From Gordonia alkanivorans NBRC 16433 (GTDB lineage Bacteria > Actinomycetota > Actinomycetes > Mycobacteriales > Mycobacteriaceae): a DNA stretch of 64,000 nucleotides. The notes under the pieces were generated by a model. That model made no database searches and was not told the DNA's origin. It worked only from the letters and a program-made list of their open reading frames with translations. Where the stretch lies: NCBI RefSeq assembly GCF_000225505.1, contig NZ_BACI01000087.1, forward strand, positions 18,415 to 82,414, in the 5' to 3' direction. This document shows, piece after piece, positions 44,974 through 54,803 of this stretch; the stretch's first letter is position 1; each line of letters begins with the position of its first letter. A program made the position numbers and the translations under genes.

Positions 44974-46122
44974 CTAGCCGGTGTAGCCGGAGAGCTTGAC
45001 GCCCTTGGCGGCGAGCCACGGCACCGGATCGATCTTGGTGTTGCCGTCCTTCCACACCTCGAAGTGGAGGTGCGGGCCGAACGAGAAGCCCTCGTTGCCC
45101 ACGAGTGCGATGACGTCGCCGGCGGTGACCTTCTGTCCCGCGCTGACGAGGACGCCCGACGAGGACATGTGGCCGTACATGGTCACCGTGCCGTCGTCGG
45201 CGCGGATCTGAACCCAGTGGCCGTAACCGGAGGCCGGTTCGGCCTTGATGACGACGCCGTCGGTCGCCGCGTGGATCGGGGTACCGAGCGGGGCGGCCAT
45301 GTCGATGCCGCCGTGCATGGTGCCCCAGCGCATCGCGAAGGCGGAGGTGAAGTCGTACTTGCCGAGCGGGATCGGCGAGGTGAAGAGTGGGCGACGGGCC
45401 AGGGCCTCGCGCTGCGCCTCGTCGGCGGCCATCTTGGCGCCGACGCCGAGCTGGTCGGTGAAGACGTTCATCTGGTCGGTGACCGGCGACGCGGTGGCCA
45501 CTCCCGGGCCGAGGTCGACGGGGGCCGTGGCGTCGTTGACAGCTGCGGCGTTGGTGGTGGCGGTGGTGGTCGACGGGTCGTCGGTGGCACCCACCTGGGA
45601 GACCGCGGCAACGGCTGCGCCGGCCGCCATGGCGATCAGGGCGGCGCGCCCACCCTTGAGGGCGTTCGGCGGGGCCGCGATGCGGTGCTTGCCGCGGCGA
45701 CGGACGCGCTGGCCGGCCGGATTGGTGCGGAACGGACGGAGGTCGGAGTCGGACTCGTTCTCGTCGTCGACGAGAATGTCGAGCTCGGCGCCCTCGACGT
45801 CGAACGGCTCGTCGTGTTCGTACTGATCGAACTCGTGCTCGGGGATCAGGATGTCCTGGGTGATCTCCGAGTGGGTCGGGCGGTAGTAGCCCTTCCAGGA
45901 CGAGGGGGTCCAGGTGGTCTCTTCGGACGGTGTCCGGGTGGTGGAAGCAGACGAGCGGGGGGCTTCGTAGCCGAAGTCGTAATCGCTGAGGTCGTAGTCC
46001 GTGTCGTCGTCGACGAAGGGGATGATGGTGGTCATCTCCTCTGCTGTGAGGTCGTCGACCAACCCGCCCGATCGGACGCGGCTCGATCCGCGTGAGACTC
46101 CGGGTCCCGCCAAATCGTCCAC
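44974..46122 (-). CDS. M23 family endopeptidase, membrane anchored
   Basis: A 382-aa peptidoglycan hydrolase. An acidic, disordered N-terminus (about 140 residues) precedes a basic stretch and one transmembrane helix (AALIAMAAGAAVAAVSQV). The C-terminal LytM/M23 domain has GTMHGGIDMAAPLGTP, with zinc ligands His and Asp, and FGPHLHFEVW, with HxH. It is the counterpart of Rv0950c by position between uvrD1 and sucC. GTG at 46122 chosen; ATG at 46035 (MTTIIPF) also has an upstream AGAGGAG but with no spacing. Confidence 0.88.
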   Translation of the reverse strand: MDDLAGPGVSRGSSRVRSGGLVDDLTAEEMTTIIPFVDDDTDYDLSDYDFGYEAPRSSASTTRTPSEETTWTPSSWKGYYRPTHSEITQDILIPEHEFDQYEHDEPFDVEGAELDILVDDENESDSDLRPFRTNPAGQRVRRRGKHRIAAPPNALKGGRAALIAMAAGAAVAAVSQVGATDDPSTTTATTNAAAVNDATAPVDLGPGVATASPVTDQMNVFTDQLGVGAKMAADEAQREALARRPLFTSPIPLGKYDFTSAFAMRWGTMHGGIDMAAPLGTPIHAATDGVVIKAEPASGYGHWVQIRADDGTVTMYGHMSSSGVLVSAGQKVTAGDVIALVGNEGFSFGPHLHFEVWKDGNTKIDPVPWLAAKGVKLSGYTG

Positions 46123-46568
46123 CTCATCTCTTCGCTACCGCGGATCCGACGTAATGTCCGTAATCCTTCTGTGACCAACTCTGAGAGCCGACGGTAACGA
46201 AATGATTGCGGCAAGTCCAACCGTAGAAAGCCGCTAATCGGAAATTTGTGAGCTGAGTCACAAGATATTTCCAACTTCGTCAAACCGTCGAATCTTGGGT
46301 TTGCCGACCTGGATGCGTGGCTTCCCCGGGTTTGTCGCCGCGATCGATTCAACACCCCGGGCCGCGGGCGTGTCCGGCCGGGTCCGGCGTCCGGCGAATC
46401 TGCCAGGTGAGAGGTATCGAGACGTACTCGGGAGTAGGTTCGTACCGAGCGAGTGATCTGTCGCACATGGGCAGGGTGCGCGCGAAGGGGCGATAAAGCA
46501 CGGGTTTAAAGTCCGATATGGCCCGCGTTACACCCTTGGGCGGGCAAATCTACGAGATGGTGAGCTGA
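46123..46568. other. 446-bp intergenic region between M23 gene and sucC
   Basis: No credible gene in either strand; base composition is more AT-rich near 46190-46300. It must hold the promoter and a long leader for the M23 gene on the minus strand and the sucCD promoter near 46480-46560 on the plus strand. See the riboswitch candidate. Confidence 0.7.
46230..46420 (-). ncRNA. Possible ydaO-like (c-di-AMP) riboswitch remnant upstream of M23 gene
   Basis: On the minus strand, CGGGGTGTTGAATCG (about 46360-46346) resembles the conserved GGGGUGAAUC of ydaO riboswitches. About 30 nt later CGCATCCAGGTCGGCAAACC resembles CGAAUCCGUCAGCUAACC. Order and spacing are right, and ydaO elements are known before cell wall hydrolase genes in actinobacteria. 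Each block has insertions or changes, so this is tentative. Confidence 0.28.
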
Positions 46569-47732
<1,164 letters not shown>

Positions 47733-47746
47733 GGGAGCCACGGAAT

Positions 47747-48649
47747 ATGTCGATCTTTCTGAACAAGGACAACAAGGTCATCGTCCAGGGCATCACCGGT
47801 GGTGAGGGAACCAAGCACACCGCCCTGATGCTCAAGGCCGGCACCAACGTCGTCGGTGGCGTCAACGCCCGCAAGGCCGGCACCACGGTCTCGCATGTCG
47901 ACGCCGACGGCAACAACGTCGAACTGCCGGTGTTCGCCTCCGTCGCCGAGGCCATGAAGGAGACCGGGGCCGACACCTCGATCGCCTTCGTCCCGCCGAA
48001 GTTCTCCAAGGACGCCATCATCGAGGCGATCGACGCGGAGATCCCGCTGCTGGTCGTCATCACCGAGGGCATCCCGGTACAGGACAGCGCTTACGCGTGG
48101 GCCTACAACGTGGAGAAGGGCGCCAAGACCCGCATCATCGGTCCGAACTGCCCCGGCATCATCACCCCGGGTGAGGCTCTGGTCGGCATCACGCCGAACA
48201 ACATCACCGGCAAGGGCCCGATCGGTCTGGTCTCCAAGTCGGGCACCCTGACGTACCAGATGATGTACGAGCTGCGCGACCTCGGCTTCTCGACCGCCAT
48301 CGGCATCGGCGGCGACCCGGTCATCGGCACCACCCACATCGACGCCATCGAGGCGTTCGAGAAGGACCCCGAGACCAAGCTGATCGTGATGATCGGTGAG
48401 ATCGGTGGCGACGCCGAGGAGCGTGCCGCCGACTACATCAAGGCCAATGTCTCCAAGCCGGTCGTCGGCTACGTCGCGGGCTTCACCGCGCCGGAGGGCA
48501 AGACCATGGGTCACGCCGGTGCGATCGTGTCCGGTAGCTCCGGCACCGCGCAGGCCAAGAAGGAGGCCCTCGAGGCCGCAGGCGTCAAGGTCGGCAAGAC
48601 GCCGTCCGAGACCGCCTCGCTGGCACGGGAGCTCTTCGAGGCCCTGTAA
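47747..48649 (+). CDS. sucD: Succinyl-CoA ligase alpha subunit
   Basis: A 300-aa CoA-binding subunit. [13 protein letters not shown] near 15 binds Co[13 protein letters not shown] near 128; [18 protein letters not shown] near 253 has the His that is phosphorylated during catalysis. Starts 14 nt after sucC with GGGAG upstream. A strong intrinsic terminator follows. Confidence 0.97.
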   Translation: MSIFLNKDNKVIVQGITGGEGTKHTALMLKAGTNVVGGVNARKAGTTVSHVDADGNNVELPVFASVAEAMKETGADTSIAFVPPKFSKDAIIEAIDAEIPLLVVITEGIPVQDSAYAWAYNVEKGAKTRIIGPNCPGIITPGEALVGITPNNITGKGPIGLVSKSGTLTYQMMYELRDLGFSTAIGIGGDPVIGTTHIDAIEAFEKDPETKLIVMIGEIGGDAEERAADYIKANVSKPVVGYVAGFTAPEGKTMGHAGAIVSGSSGTAQAKKEALEAAGVKVGKTPSETASLARELFEAL

Positions 48650-48669
48650 GTCGTCTCGACACCGAAAAA

Positions 48670-48699
48670 CCCGAGCGGGATCATCCGCTCGGGTTTTTT
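48670..48699. terminator. Intrinsic terminator of sucCD
   Basis: Stem CCCGAGCGG (48670-48678) / CCGCTCGGG (48685-48693), 6-nt loop, then six T (48694-48699). An A-run precedes the stem, so it can also serve the convergent lipoprotein gene. Confidence 0.93.
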
Positions 48700-48724
48700 C
48701 GTGCGTTCGTCGTTCTGAGCGCGA

Positions 48725-49771
48725 CTACTCGCAGGCGACCCCGTCGCCGTCACGGTCGAGCTTGGCGCGGTAACCGGGCTGACCCGCGTACAGCGGGGCC
48801 GCTCCGGCCGCACGGGCCGCCGAGCAGTTGGCGTAGTACGCCGAGGACGGCGCGTCCACCGGCGGCGTCGTCTCGGCCGGCGGGGCGTAGAGCTGTGGGG
48901 GCGTGTAGGTCGTCTCGGGGACCGGGGTCGCCGTTGAGGTGCGCGTCTCGGTGCGCTCGGTGGTCGTCGGTGCCGCTGCCGTGGCGCCGCACGAGGACAG
49001 GACACGGATGATCGCGTCCTTCTCCGCCTGGGTCACCCAGAGCCGGTAGGCGGCCTTCACCTCGACCTGACGGGAGACGTAGGTGCACCGGTAGCCCTTG
49101 TTCGGCGGCAGCCAGGTCGCGGCGTCGCCGGCACCCTTCTTCTGGTTCGTCGGACCGTCGACGGCCTGCAGGTTGCGCGGATCGTTGGCGAAGTCGACGC
49201 GCTGCTGCGGGGAGAGTTGCTGCGCGCCCTTCTGCCACGCGTCCGAGAGTGCGACGACGTGATCGATCTGGACCGCCGAGGACGTCCCCTGACCGCGGAC
49301 GAAGCGGATCGTGGTGCCGGTGTAGGGATCGCCGAGCGTGCCCGACACGACGGCGCATCCGTTCGAACCCGGTTTGAGGGCGACGTCGGTCAGGTCGCGG
49401 CGCAGGATGTCGTTACGAGTGTCGCACCCGTTGTGTCCGCCCTCGACGGTGACGTCATCGGACCAGGCCTGCCCGAACAGGTCGCGGTCGTATCCGGTCT
49501 TGGGTGCGCGTCCCTTCACCGCCAGGGTGTTCAGGGTCTGCAAGGCGTTGTCCGCAGCCGGTGCCGAGGCCACGGTGATCACGGGCGCCGGGGTGGGCAG
49601 CGGCGCCTCGGTGGTCACCGTGACGGCCGAGGTGGTCTCCGGTGTCGACGGCGTCGCAGCGGTCTGCTGGCCGATGCCGCAGCCGGCGGCGACGAGTGCG
49701 AACACAGCGACGGGGGCCGCGAGCAGCCATCGGGACACCGGGTGCGCGCGTGGGGGTACGGATTCGGGCAT
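48725..49771 (-). CDS. Secreted lipoprotein with HNH-type nuclease and excalibur domains
   Basis: A 348-aa exported protein. Signal with lipobox VAAGC near residue 31, then a Thr/Pro-rich linker. The middle (about 90-265) has the GmrSD/DUF1524-like HNH pattern: QIDHVVALSDAWQKGA, then NLQAVDGPTNQKKG and DAATWLPPN. A second Thr/Pro linker leads to a C-terminal excalibur domain (YYANCSAARAAGAAPLY, DRDGDGVACE), which binds calcium. Surface DNA degradation for nutrient or competition is the inferred role. ATG at 49771 with GAGAGG upstream. Confidence 0.85.
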   Translation of the reverse strand: MPESVPPRAHPVSRWLLAAPVAVFALVAAGCGIGQQTAATPSTPETTSAVTVTTEAPLPTPAPVITVASAPAADNALQTLNTLAVKGRAPKTGYDRDLFGQAWSDDVTVEGGHNGCDTRNDILRRDLTDVALKPGSNGCAVVSGTLGDPYTGTTIRFVRGQGTSSAVQIDHVVALSDAWQKGAQQLSPQQRVDFANDPRNLQAVDGPTNQKKGAGDAATWLPPNKGYRCTYVSRQVEVKAAYRLWVTQAEKDAIIRVLSSCGATAAAPTTTERTETRTSTATPVPETTYTPPQLYAPPAETTPPVDAPSSAYYANCSAARAAGAAPLYAGQPGYRAKLDRDGDGVACE

Positions 49772-49931
49772 CGTCGAGCAAACCTCTCATAGGACTGATC
49801 ACCATCATGACGCGCACTTGTCTCGACGGGCCTCGGGCACCATATCGGTCCTGAACCGGTGCCGTTACATGGCACTCGACGTGACACGATTGCGACGGTC
49901 GGGGCTCATCCCCTCGTGCGATAATTCGTCG

Positions 49932-50615
49932 GTGAACCCCGAGGCGCGGCGCAGCGCGCTATCCCAATTGGCGAGGGAGTCGCTGCATTTCGCGGGTGTC
50001 GTCATCGACGTCGCCGAGCGTCTACCGGTCGTGGGCGGAGTGGTCGGCTCGGCGCGTACCGGCGTGCAGGAGTTCGTCGTCGACACCCGCGCCTGGGTCG
50101 CCACGACGACCCGAACGATCCTCGGTGCGGTCATCCGCGAGGTCGTCGAGGTGCTCACCGAAGAGGTGGATCTCACCGACCTCGTGCTGAACCACGTCGA
50201 TCTCGAGCGGCTCATCGCCGAGGTCCTCGCGGTCATCGACCTCAACGCCGTGATCGAGACCGTTGACCTCGATCGTGCTGTCGCGCAGGTGGATCTGATG
50301 AAGGCGATCGACCTGGTCGACCTCGACGAGGTGATCGGGAAGGTCGACCTCGACGCGGTGGCCGCCAAACTCGACATCGACGCGGTCCTCGACCGTGTCG
50401 ACCTCGTCGAGCTGGCCGAGGAGATCATCGACGGCGTCGACCTCCCCGACATCATCCGCGAGGCCAGCACCTCGGTCACCGCCGACGTGATGACAGACGT
50501 GCGCAGCACCAGTGAACGTGCCGACGACGCGGTCGCCAACGCGGTCAACCGCTTCCTGCGTCGCCGTGGTGCCGAGGCGGTCGAGGCCACCAGGCAGGAC
50601 GGGGCGACCGAATGA
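49932..50615 (+). CDS. VDL-repeat protein, unknown function
   Basis: A 227-aa protein with an N-terminal segment of ~75 residues, partly hydrophobic (VVGGVVGS), a central array of about ten ~9-residue units of the form VDLxxVIxx, and a charged C-terminal tail. No enzyme motif. The regular hydrophobic/acidic pattern suggests a solenoid or amphipathic surface. GTG at 49932 is preceded by GATAAT at 6 nt, suggesting a leaderless mRNA. The RDD membrane gene overlaps its stop by 4 nt (ATGA), so the two products probably act together at the membrane. Confidence 0.78.
   Translation: MNPEARRSALSQLARESLHFAGVVIDVAERLPVVGGVVGSARTGVQEFVVDTRAWVATTTRTILGAVIREVVEVLTEEVDLTDLVLNHVDLERLIAEVLAVIDLNAVIETVDLDRAVAQVDLMKAIDLVDLDEVIGKVDLDAVAAKLDIDAVLDRVDLVELAEEIIDGVDLPDIIREASTSVTADVMTDVRSTSERADDAVANAVNRFLRRRGAEAVEATRQDGATE
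50166..50462 (+). repeat. Coding repeat array: ~9-residue VDLxxVIxx units
   Basis: About ten units beginning VDL, IDL or LDI occupy residues 79-177 of the protein above. At DNA level the phrase gtcgacctcgac recurs. Unit length varies from 9 to 13 residues, so it is an old, diverged array. Confidence 0.8.
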
Positions 50616-51088
50616 CCGCTGAACCCAAACCTGCTCACCCGGCGGTCCATCGGGCGCATGCCGTGCAGGACCGGGACAAGAACGCCGGGATCGTGAGTCG
50701 CGGAATCGCGGCATTCCTCGACCTGCTCGTCGTCTGGACGATCCTGGGAGCCTGCTACGCGGGACTCGCGCTGATGAAATTCGTGGTCTCGGTCAGTGAG
50801 TACCGGTTTCCCGAGGTCAATCTGTTCTTCACCACAACGGGTTTCGTGGTCACCTCGGTGCTCTACCTGGCCACGTGCTGGGAGGTGTCGGGGCGCACGC
50901 TCGGCTCGGTGGTGATGGGACTCCGCGTGGTGAACAGCAAGGGCGAGCGCATCCGGCCGGCGGTCGCGGTTCTGCGGGCGCTGATCTGCACGCTCTTCGC
51001 GATCGGACTGGCGTGGGCGGTGGTCGATCGCCGACGACGCTCGGTCGCCGACGTCGTCCTGCGCACCCGCGTCATCTACTCTCGCTGA
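50612..51088 (+). CDS. RDD family membrane protein
   Basis: A 158-aa protein with three transmembrane helices and the RDD signatures: SRGIAAFLDLLVVW (Arg and Asp in helix 1), SGRTLGSVVMGLRVV and RRRRSVADVVLRTRVI. RDD proteins are of unclear transport or chaperone function. Its ATG overlaps the stop of the VDL-repeat gene. Confidence 0.9.
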   Translation: MTAEPKPAHPAVHRAHAVQDRDKNAGIVSRGIAAFLDLLVVWTILGACYAGLALMKFVVSVSEYRFPEVNLFFTTTGFVVTSVLYLATCWEVSGRTLGSVVMGLRVVNSKGERIRPAVAVLRALICTLFAIGLAWAVVDRRRRSVADVVLRTRVIYSR

Positions 51089-51169
51089 CCGACTTCAACA
51101 GGGCCAGACGGAGTTCATCGGCTCTCTCCTCTGGAGGCTGATCTCCCGGGAGGCAGTGCACGAGCGGGA

Positions 51170-51175
51170 TACGGT
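51170..51175 (+). promoter_or_regulatory. -10 box of a leaderless transcript (accD3-like)
   Basis: TACGGT ends 7 nt before the ATG at 51183; no ribosome binding site lies between. Confidence 0.45.
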
Positions 51176-51182
51176 GTGATGC

Positions 51183-52652
51183 ATGGGTGAACGGGCACGG
51201 CTGTCGGCCGTGGAGCTGCGGGGGATGATCGTCGACGACGGGTCGTGGGAGTCGTGGGACACCGCGATCGTCCGCCCCGCGGTCACCTCTGACGGCGACG
51301 ACCGTGCCTACGCCGACGACCTGGCCCGCGCCCGGGTGCGTAGCGATTCCGACGAATCGGTGATCACCGGCGCCGGTCTGATCGGCGGTCACCGCGCGGC
51401 GATCGTCCTCAGCGAGTTCGGCTTTCTCGGCGGGTCTATCGGCCGTGATGCCGGCGCGCGCATCGTCGAGGCGATCGGCCGGGCCACAAGGGAACGGATT
51501 CCGCTGATTGCGTTGCCCGCGTCGGGCGGCACCCGCATGCAGGAGGGGACCGCGGCGTTCCTCCAGATGGTCGCGATCACCGGAGCCGTCACCGCGCACA
51601 AGGCGGCCGGGCTGCCGTACCTCGTCTATCTGCGGCACCCCACGACCGGCGGGGTGTTCGCCTCCTGGGGGTCGCTCGGTCACGTCACGTGGGCGCAACC
51701 CGGCGCGCTCGTCGGGTTCCTCGGGCCCCGTGTCTATGAAGGACTCTACGGCGAACCGTTTCCCGACGGGGTACAGACGGCCGAGAATCTCTTCCGCACA
51801 ACGGTCGTCGACGATGTGGTGGAACCGGACGCTCTGGCCGGGCGGCTCGCGGCGGTGTTGCGACTGCTCACCCTGCACGGTGGCGCGCCGCGGACGCAGG
51901 CTCCGCAGACCGCGCCCGACGATTCGGGCACGCCGGCGCACCACGCCTGGGCCAGCGTCCTCGCGACCCGTGAACCGGGTCGGGCGGGGTTGATCGAGTT
52001 CCTCTCGCAAGGGGATTCGGCAGCGCTGTCCGACGCCGGGCCACTTCGCTTCGCACTCAGCGACTTCGGCGGCCGCGTGGCGATGGTCGTCGGCTACGAC
52101 AGGGTGTCCCAGGACAACGGCGAGCTGCCCGGTCCCCGGCATCTGCGTGAGGCGCGCCGGGCGATCATCGCGGCAGGCGATCTCGGGTTGCCCGTGGTCA
52201 CCGTCATCGACACGCCGGGGGCGGAGCTGTCGGTGGTCGCCGAGGAGGGCGGACTCGCCGCCCAGATCGCCCGCTGCACGGTCGAATTGATCACGGTGCC
52301 GGTACCGACCGTCTCGGTGATGCTCGGCCAGGGTGCCGGCGGTGCGGCGTTGGCGCTGTTCCCGGCCGACCTGCGGGTGGCCCGCGCGGACGCGTGGTTG
52401 TCGCCGCTACCGCCGGAGGGGGCGAGTCTCATCGTCCACCGCGACCTCGAACATGCCGGCGAGATGGCCACGCGCCAGGGCATTCTCGCCGGCCGGCTCG
52501 CGGTTCAGGGCATGGTCGACGTGATCGTCGACGCGGACTCCGATGCGGACGCGCTGGACCGGATCCGCGAGGCGATCGGCCGGTATCTCGCAAGTTCGCC
52601 GGCGCCGGATCCGCGGGCGCGCACCCGGGTGCCCGCGGCGGACGTCCGATGA
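51183..52652 (+). CDS. accD3: Acetyl/acyl-CoA carboxylase carboxyltransferase, AccD3-like
   Basis: A 489-aa protein with both AccD-like (N-terminal; SGGTRMQEGTAAFLQM, TTGGVFASWGSLGHV) and AccA-like (C-terminal; VVTVIDTPGAELS, LGQGAGGAALALF) crotonase-fold halves, moving carboxyl from biotin to acyl-CoA. The fused layout and length fit M. tuberculosis AccD3, whose substrate is not settled. No biotin carrier gene is nearby. The Nudix gene starts within its stop (ATGA). Confidence 0.88.
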   Translation: MGERARLSAVELRGMIVDDGSWESWDTAIVRPAVTSDGDDRAYADDLARARVRSDSDESVITGAGLIGGHRAAIVLSEFGFLGGSIGRDAGARIVEAIGRATRERIPLIALPASGGTRMQEGTAAFLQMVAITGAVTAHKAAGLPYLVYLRHPTTGGVFASWGSLGHVTWAQPGALVGFLGPRVYEGLYGEPFPDGVQTAENLFRTTVVDDVVEPDALAGRLAAVLRLLTLHGGAPRTQAPQTAPDDSGTPAHHAWASVLATREPGRAGLIEFLSQGDSAALSDAGPLRFALSDFGGRVAMVVGYDRVSQDNGELPGPRHLREARRAIIAAGDLGLPVVTVIDTPGAELSVVAEEGGLAAQIARCTVELITVPVPTVSVMLGQGAGGAALALFPADLRVARADAWLSPLPPEGASLIVHRDLEHAGEMATRQGILAGRLAVQGMVDVIVDADSDADALDRIREAIGRYLASSPAPDPRARTRVPAADVR

Positions 52653-53047
52653 CCACGCGCATCGTCGCGGTCGGTGCTGTGCTGACCGACGGCGAGGGAC
52701 GCGTCTTGCTCATCCAACGGCGAAACCCGCCGCAGGCCGGGAAGTGGACCGTGCCGGGCGGAAAGGTCGAACCCGGCGAGTCCATCGAGGCGGCAGTCGC
52801 GCGGGAGATGCTGGAGGAAACCGGCTTTCACGTCGAAGTGGGGGAGTTGCTGTGGACCGTCGACATCCCCGGCCCTGACGACGTGGTGTTCGAGGTCCAT
52901 GACTTCGCCGCGCGGATCGTGTCCGGCACCCTGTGCGCCGGTGACGACGCCGTGGACGCCGGTTGGTTCACGGCTGAAGACCTGACCGAACTCCCGGTGA
53001 CCCGCGGGTTGCTGAAGCACCTTCGCAAGCACGGAGTGTTGGGCTAG
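52649..53047 (+). CDS. NUDIX hydrolase
   Basis: A 132-aa pyrophosphohydrolase with a full Nudix box, GGKVEPGESIEAAVAREMLEE and TGF following, about residues 38-61. MutT/ADP-ribose-type size; substrate unknown. The start is the ATG overlapping the accD3-like stop; coding potential upstream of it belongs to that gene. Coupled translation with accD3-like. Confidence 0.9.
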   Translation: MTTRIVAVGAVLTDGEGRVLLIQRRNPPQAGKWTVPGGKVEPGESIEAAVAREMLEETGFHVEVGELLWTVDIPGPDDVVFEVHDFAARIVSGTLCAGDDAVDAGWFTAEDLTELPVTRGLLKHLRKHGVLG

Positions 53048-53098
53048 GGAGCCTCGGTCGGGTGTGGACTGCTGCGACAGTGCCGATACGTCCAGCGG

Positions 53099-53106
53099 TA
53101 TATTCT
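53099..53106 (+). promoter_or_regulatory. -10 box for the type VII secretion operon
   Basis: TATATTCT in a GC-rich context, 30 nt before the TTG at 53137, with GGGGAGGGG (53122-53130) between. A -35 is not clear. Confidence 0.45.
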
Positions 53107-53136
53107 TCCGAATCAGGGCGCGGGGAGGGGATTGTC

Positions 53137-53451
53137 TTGTCGGGAGAAGTGAATCCGGACAGCCTGAGAGTGGCGTCGGGCACGCTGGCTCAGCTTTCTG
53201 GAGATGTCGATTCGGCTCCCTTCCTGGGCGCCGCCGAAGTCGCGGCACAACTGGTGGGGAGCAGTGTGGGGTCTGCGCTCGGTGAGTCGAATACGGCGAG
53301 TACACGCGCCAAGCAGGTGGTCAAGGCGAGGTATGACCAGTTCGCAAGTCTCCTGTCGCTGTCTGCGGACACATACAGCGACTCGGACGCGGAGGCCGCA
53401 GCTCGCATCGCGGGTGTGCCCGACATCAACTCCGCGACTAGCGGTGGGTGA
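53137..53451 (+). CDS. EspC-like (DUF2580) type VII secretion target
   Basis: A 104-aa helical protein. The N-terminal VNPDSLRVASGTLAQLSGDV matches the EspC/DUF2580 pattern (charged turn, then Leu/Ala helix), and near the C-terminus YSDSD fits the YxxxD/E export motif of ESX substrates. TTG start with GGGGAGGGG 6 nt upstream; GTG at 53155 is less well spaced. It is translationally coupled (GTGA) to the large gene that follows and likely forms a helical dimer with the N-terminal domain of that product for export. Confidence 0.75.
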   Translation: MSGEVNPDSLRVASGTLAQLSGDVDSAPFLGAAEVAAQLVGSSVGSALGESNTASTRAKQVVKARYDQFASLLSLSADTYSDSDAEAAARIAGVPDINSATSGG

Positions 53452-54803
53452 GTGTGACCACTCCAAGTGACGTTCTGAGTTGGAACATTGACTCTCTGCG
53501 AGAGTTGTCCACCCGGTCCGCGGCGATCGCCGATGCAATGGTCGGGACGTCAAAGACCATGCGAGACACGGTCTATGATCTGGCCTGGACAGGCGGTGGG
53601 CGACGAGCTGCTGAAGACCGGGCCGAACGAGAACGAGAGCAGATCGGCGCGGTGGCGTCCGGCTACGACGCGCTCTCGGCGGCGGCGGCCGGCGCTCATG
53701 GGGCGATGTCGCATCCCGTTTCCGAGATTCGTTCGATCATTCAGAACTACGTGATTCCCCCTGTCACACTGTCTGATTCATGGGTCGTCGACGGCGTCGA
53801 GGACTGGAGTTCCGAAGCAGGACTGCAGCTGGCCCGACTCGGCGGATTGGTGTCCTCTCTCGTCGGCGCCGACGCCACCTGGGGTGCCGAGGTCGCCGAG
53901 GCGACCCAAACTCTCGAGACCATGGCGTCAGAGGAAGCACTGACGTCTGCGCTCGCGGTGATCGCGGACTCCAAGCGACAGAGTCCGCGCGCAGATCCGG
54001 AGCGCATGCGTGCCTCTGCGGCTGCCTTCGAGGAGATATTCGGGCGCGAACCATCTGGCTCGCTCGACTGGAAGACTGCCGAGGCGCTGAATCCGGACAG
54101 TTACGACCCGAAATACCAAGGCGTCGGACCCGGAATCAAGGTCGCGCGCATCGAACCGGTGCCCGGGCAAGGTGTTGTACGCGCGGCACTGTATATACCG
54201 GCGGCCGAGGTGTTCAATGCTCCGCATTACGACCTGGGGGACGATCGGGCAGAGGTTGCGAACTTCGACCCGGAGCATGCCCGTGTCGTCATGTACGTGG
54301 ACTACGAGAACGGCCTGATCGTCACGAGACAGAATCCCTCGGTCGACTCCACTGGTCAGGTACGGGTCGGTGAGCCTGAGGTCCAGGCACAGCAGCGACC
54401 CGATGGATCGGTCATGGTTCAGTACGACGCGGTCAATCCGTTCGCGCCGCCCGGCGCTTCGGTCACCGGCCACACCGTCAACGGCTCGCTTGTCCTGCAA
54501 CCGACCAGCGGAAACCCCGGCATCGCTCGGATCATTGCCGGTGGTGAGATCACCGATTATCCGTCGGTCGAGATCTACCAGGACAATTCGGCCGGACAGA
54601 GCCGCCCCGTGCTGATCGACGCGGCCGACTCCGGCAGTGCAGTGGGGCCGTTGTTCAACCTGCCGGACTACCACGAGGTCGGCGGGGGCCGAGCGATGAT
54701 GGATCCCTTCAAGGCCGACTTCGACGACCCGAACTGGGAACGGAACAGACCGACGAATCTCGGAGACCCGGACAATCCCCCCACCGTTGTCATGGTGCGA
54801 TAG
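53448..54803 (+). CDS. Type VII secretion effector-like protein
   Basis: A 451-aa protein. Residues 1-100 are helical and WXG100/EspA-like, with WTGGGRRAAEDRAERE matching a WxG turn. Residues about 100-190 are helical linker. The C-terminal ~260 residues are predicted beta-rich (VVRAALYIPAAEVF, ARVVMYVDYENGLIV, GSLVLQPTSG) with no family I recognise; this could be the active domain. GTG start overlaps the EspC-like stop. Followed by two small membrane protein genes with 1-nt overlaps. An effector or surface protein exported by an ESX system is the inference; no ESX machinery lies in the window. Confidence 0.7.
   Translation: MSVTTPSDVLSWNIDSLRELSTRSAAIADAMVGTSKTMRDTVYDLAWTGGGRRAAEDRAEREREQIGAVASGYDALSAAAAGAHGAMSHPVSEIRSIIQNYVIPPVTLSDSWVVDGVEDWSSEAGLQLARLGGLVSSLVGADATWGAEVAEATQTLETMASEEALTSALAVIADSKRQSPRADPERMRASAAAFEEIFGREPSGSLDWKTAEALNPDSYDPKYQGVGPGIKVARIEPVPGQGVVRAALYIPAAEVFNAPHYDLGDDRAEVANFDPEHARVVMYVDYENGLIVTRQNPSVDSTGQVRVGEPEVQAQQRPDGSVMVQYDAVNPFAPPGASVTGHTVNGSLVLQPTSGNPGIARIIAGGEITDYPSVEIYQDNSAGQSRPVLIDAADSGSAVGPLFNLPDYHEVGGGRAMMDPFKADFDDPNWERNRPTNLGDPDNPPTVVMVR

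Noticed and set aside
44803..46095. 430-aa plus-strand frame opposite the M23 peptidase
   Set aside because: No motif, and it begins within the end of pcrA; the minus strand carries a complete M23 domain.
46032..46466. 144-aa minus-strand frame upstream of the M23 gene
   Set aside because: Arg/Ser-rich, runs through the AT-rich leader and into another frame of the M23 gene, with no start signal.
50166..50462. Possible CRISPR-like array
   Set aside because: The spaced repeats are codons for VDL units in an intact reading frame, without spacers of constant length. No CRISPR array was seen anywhere in the window.
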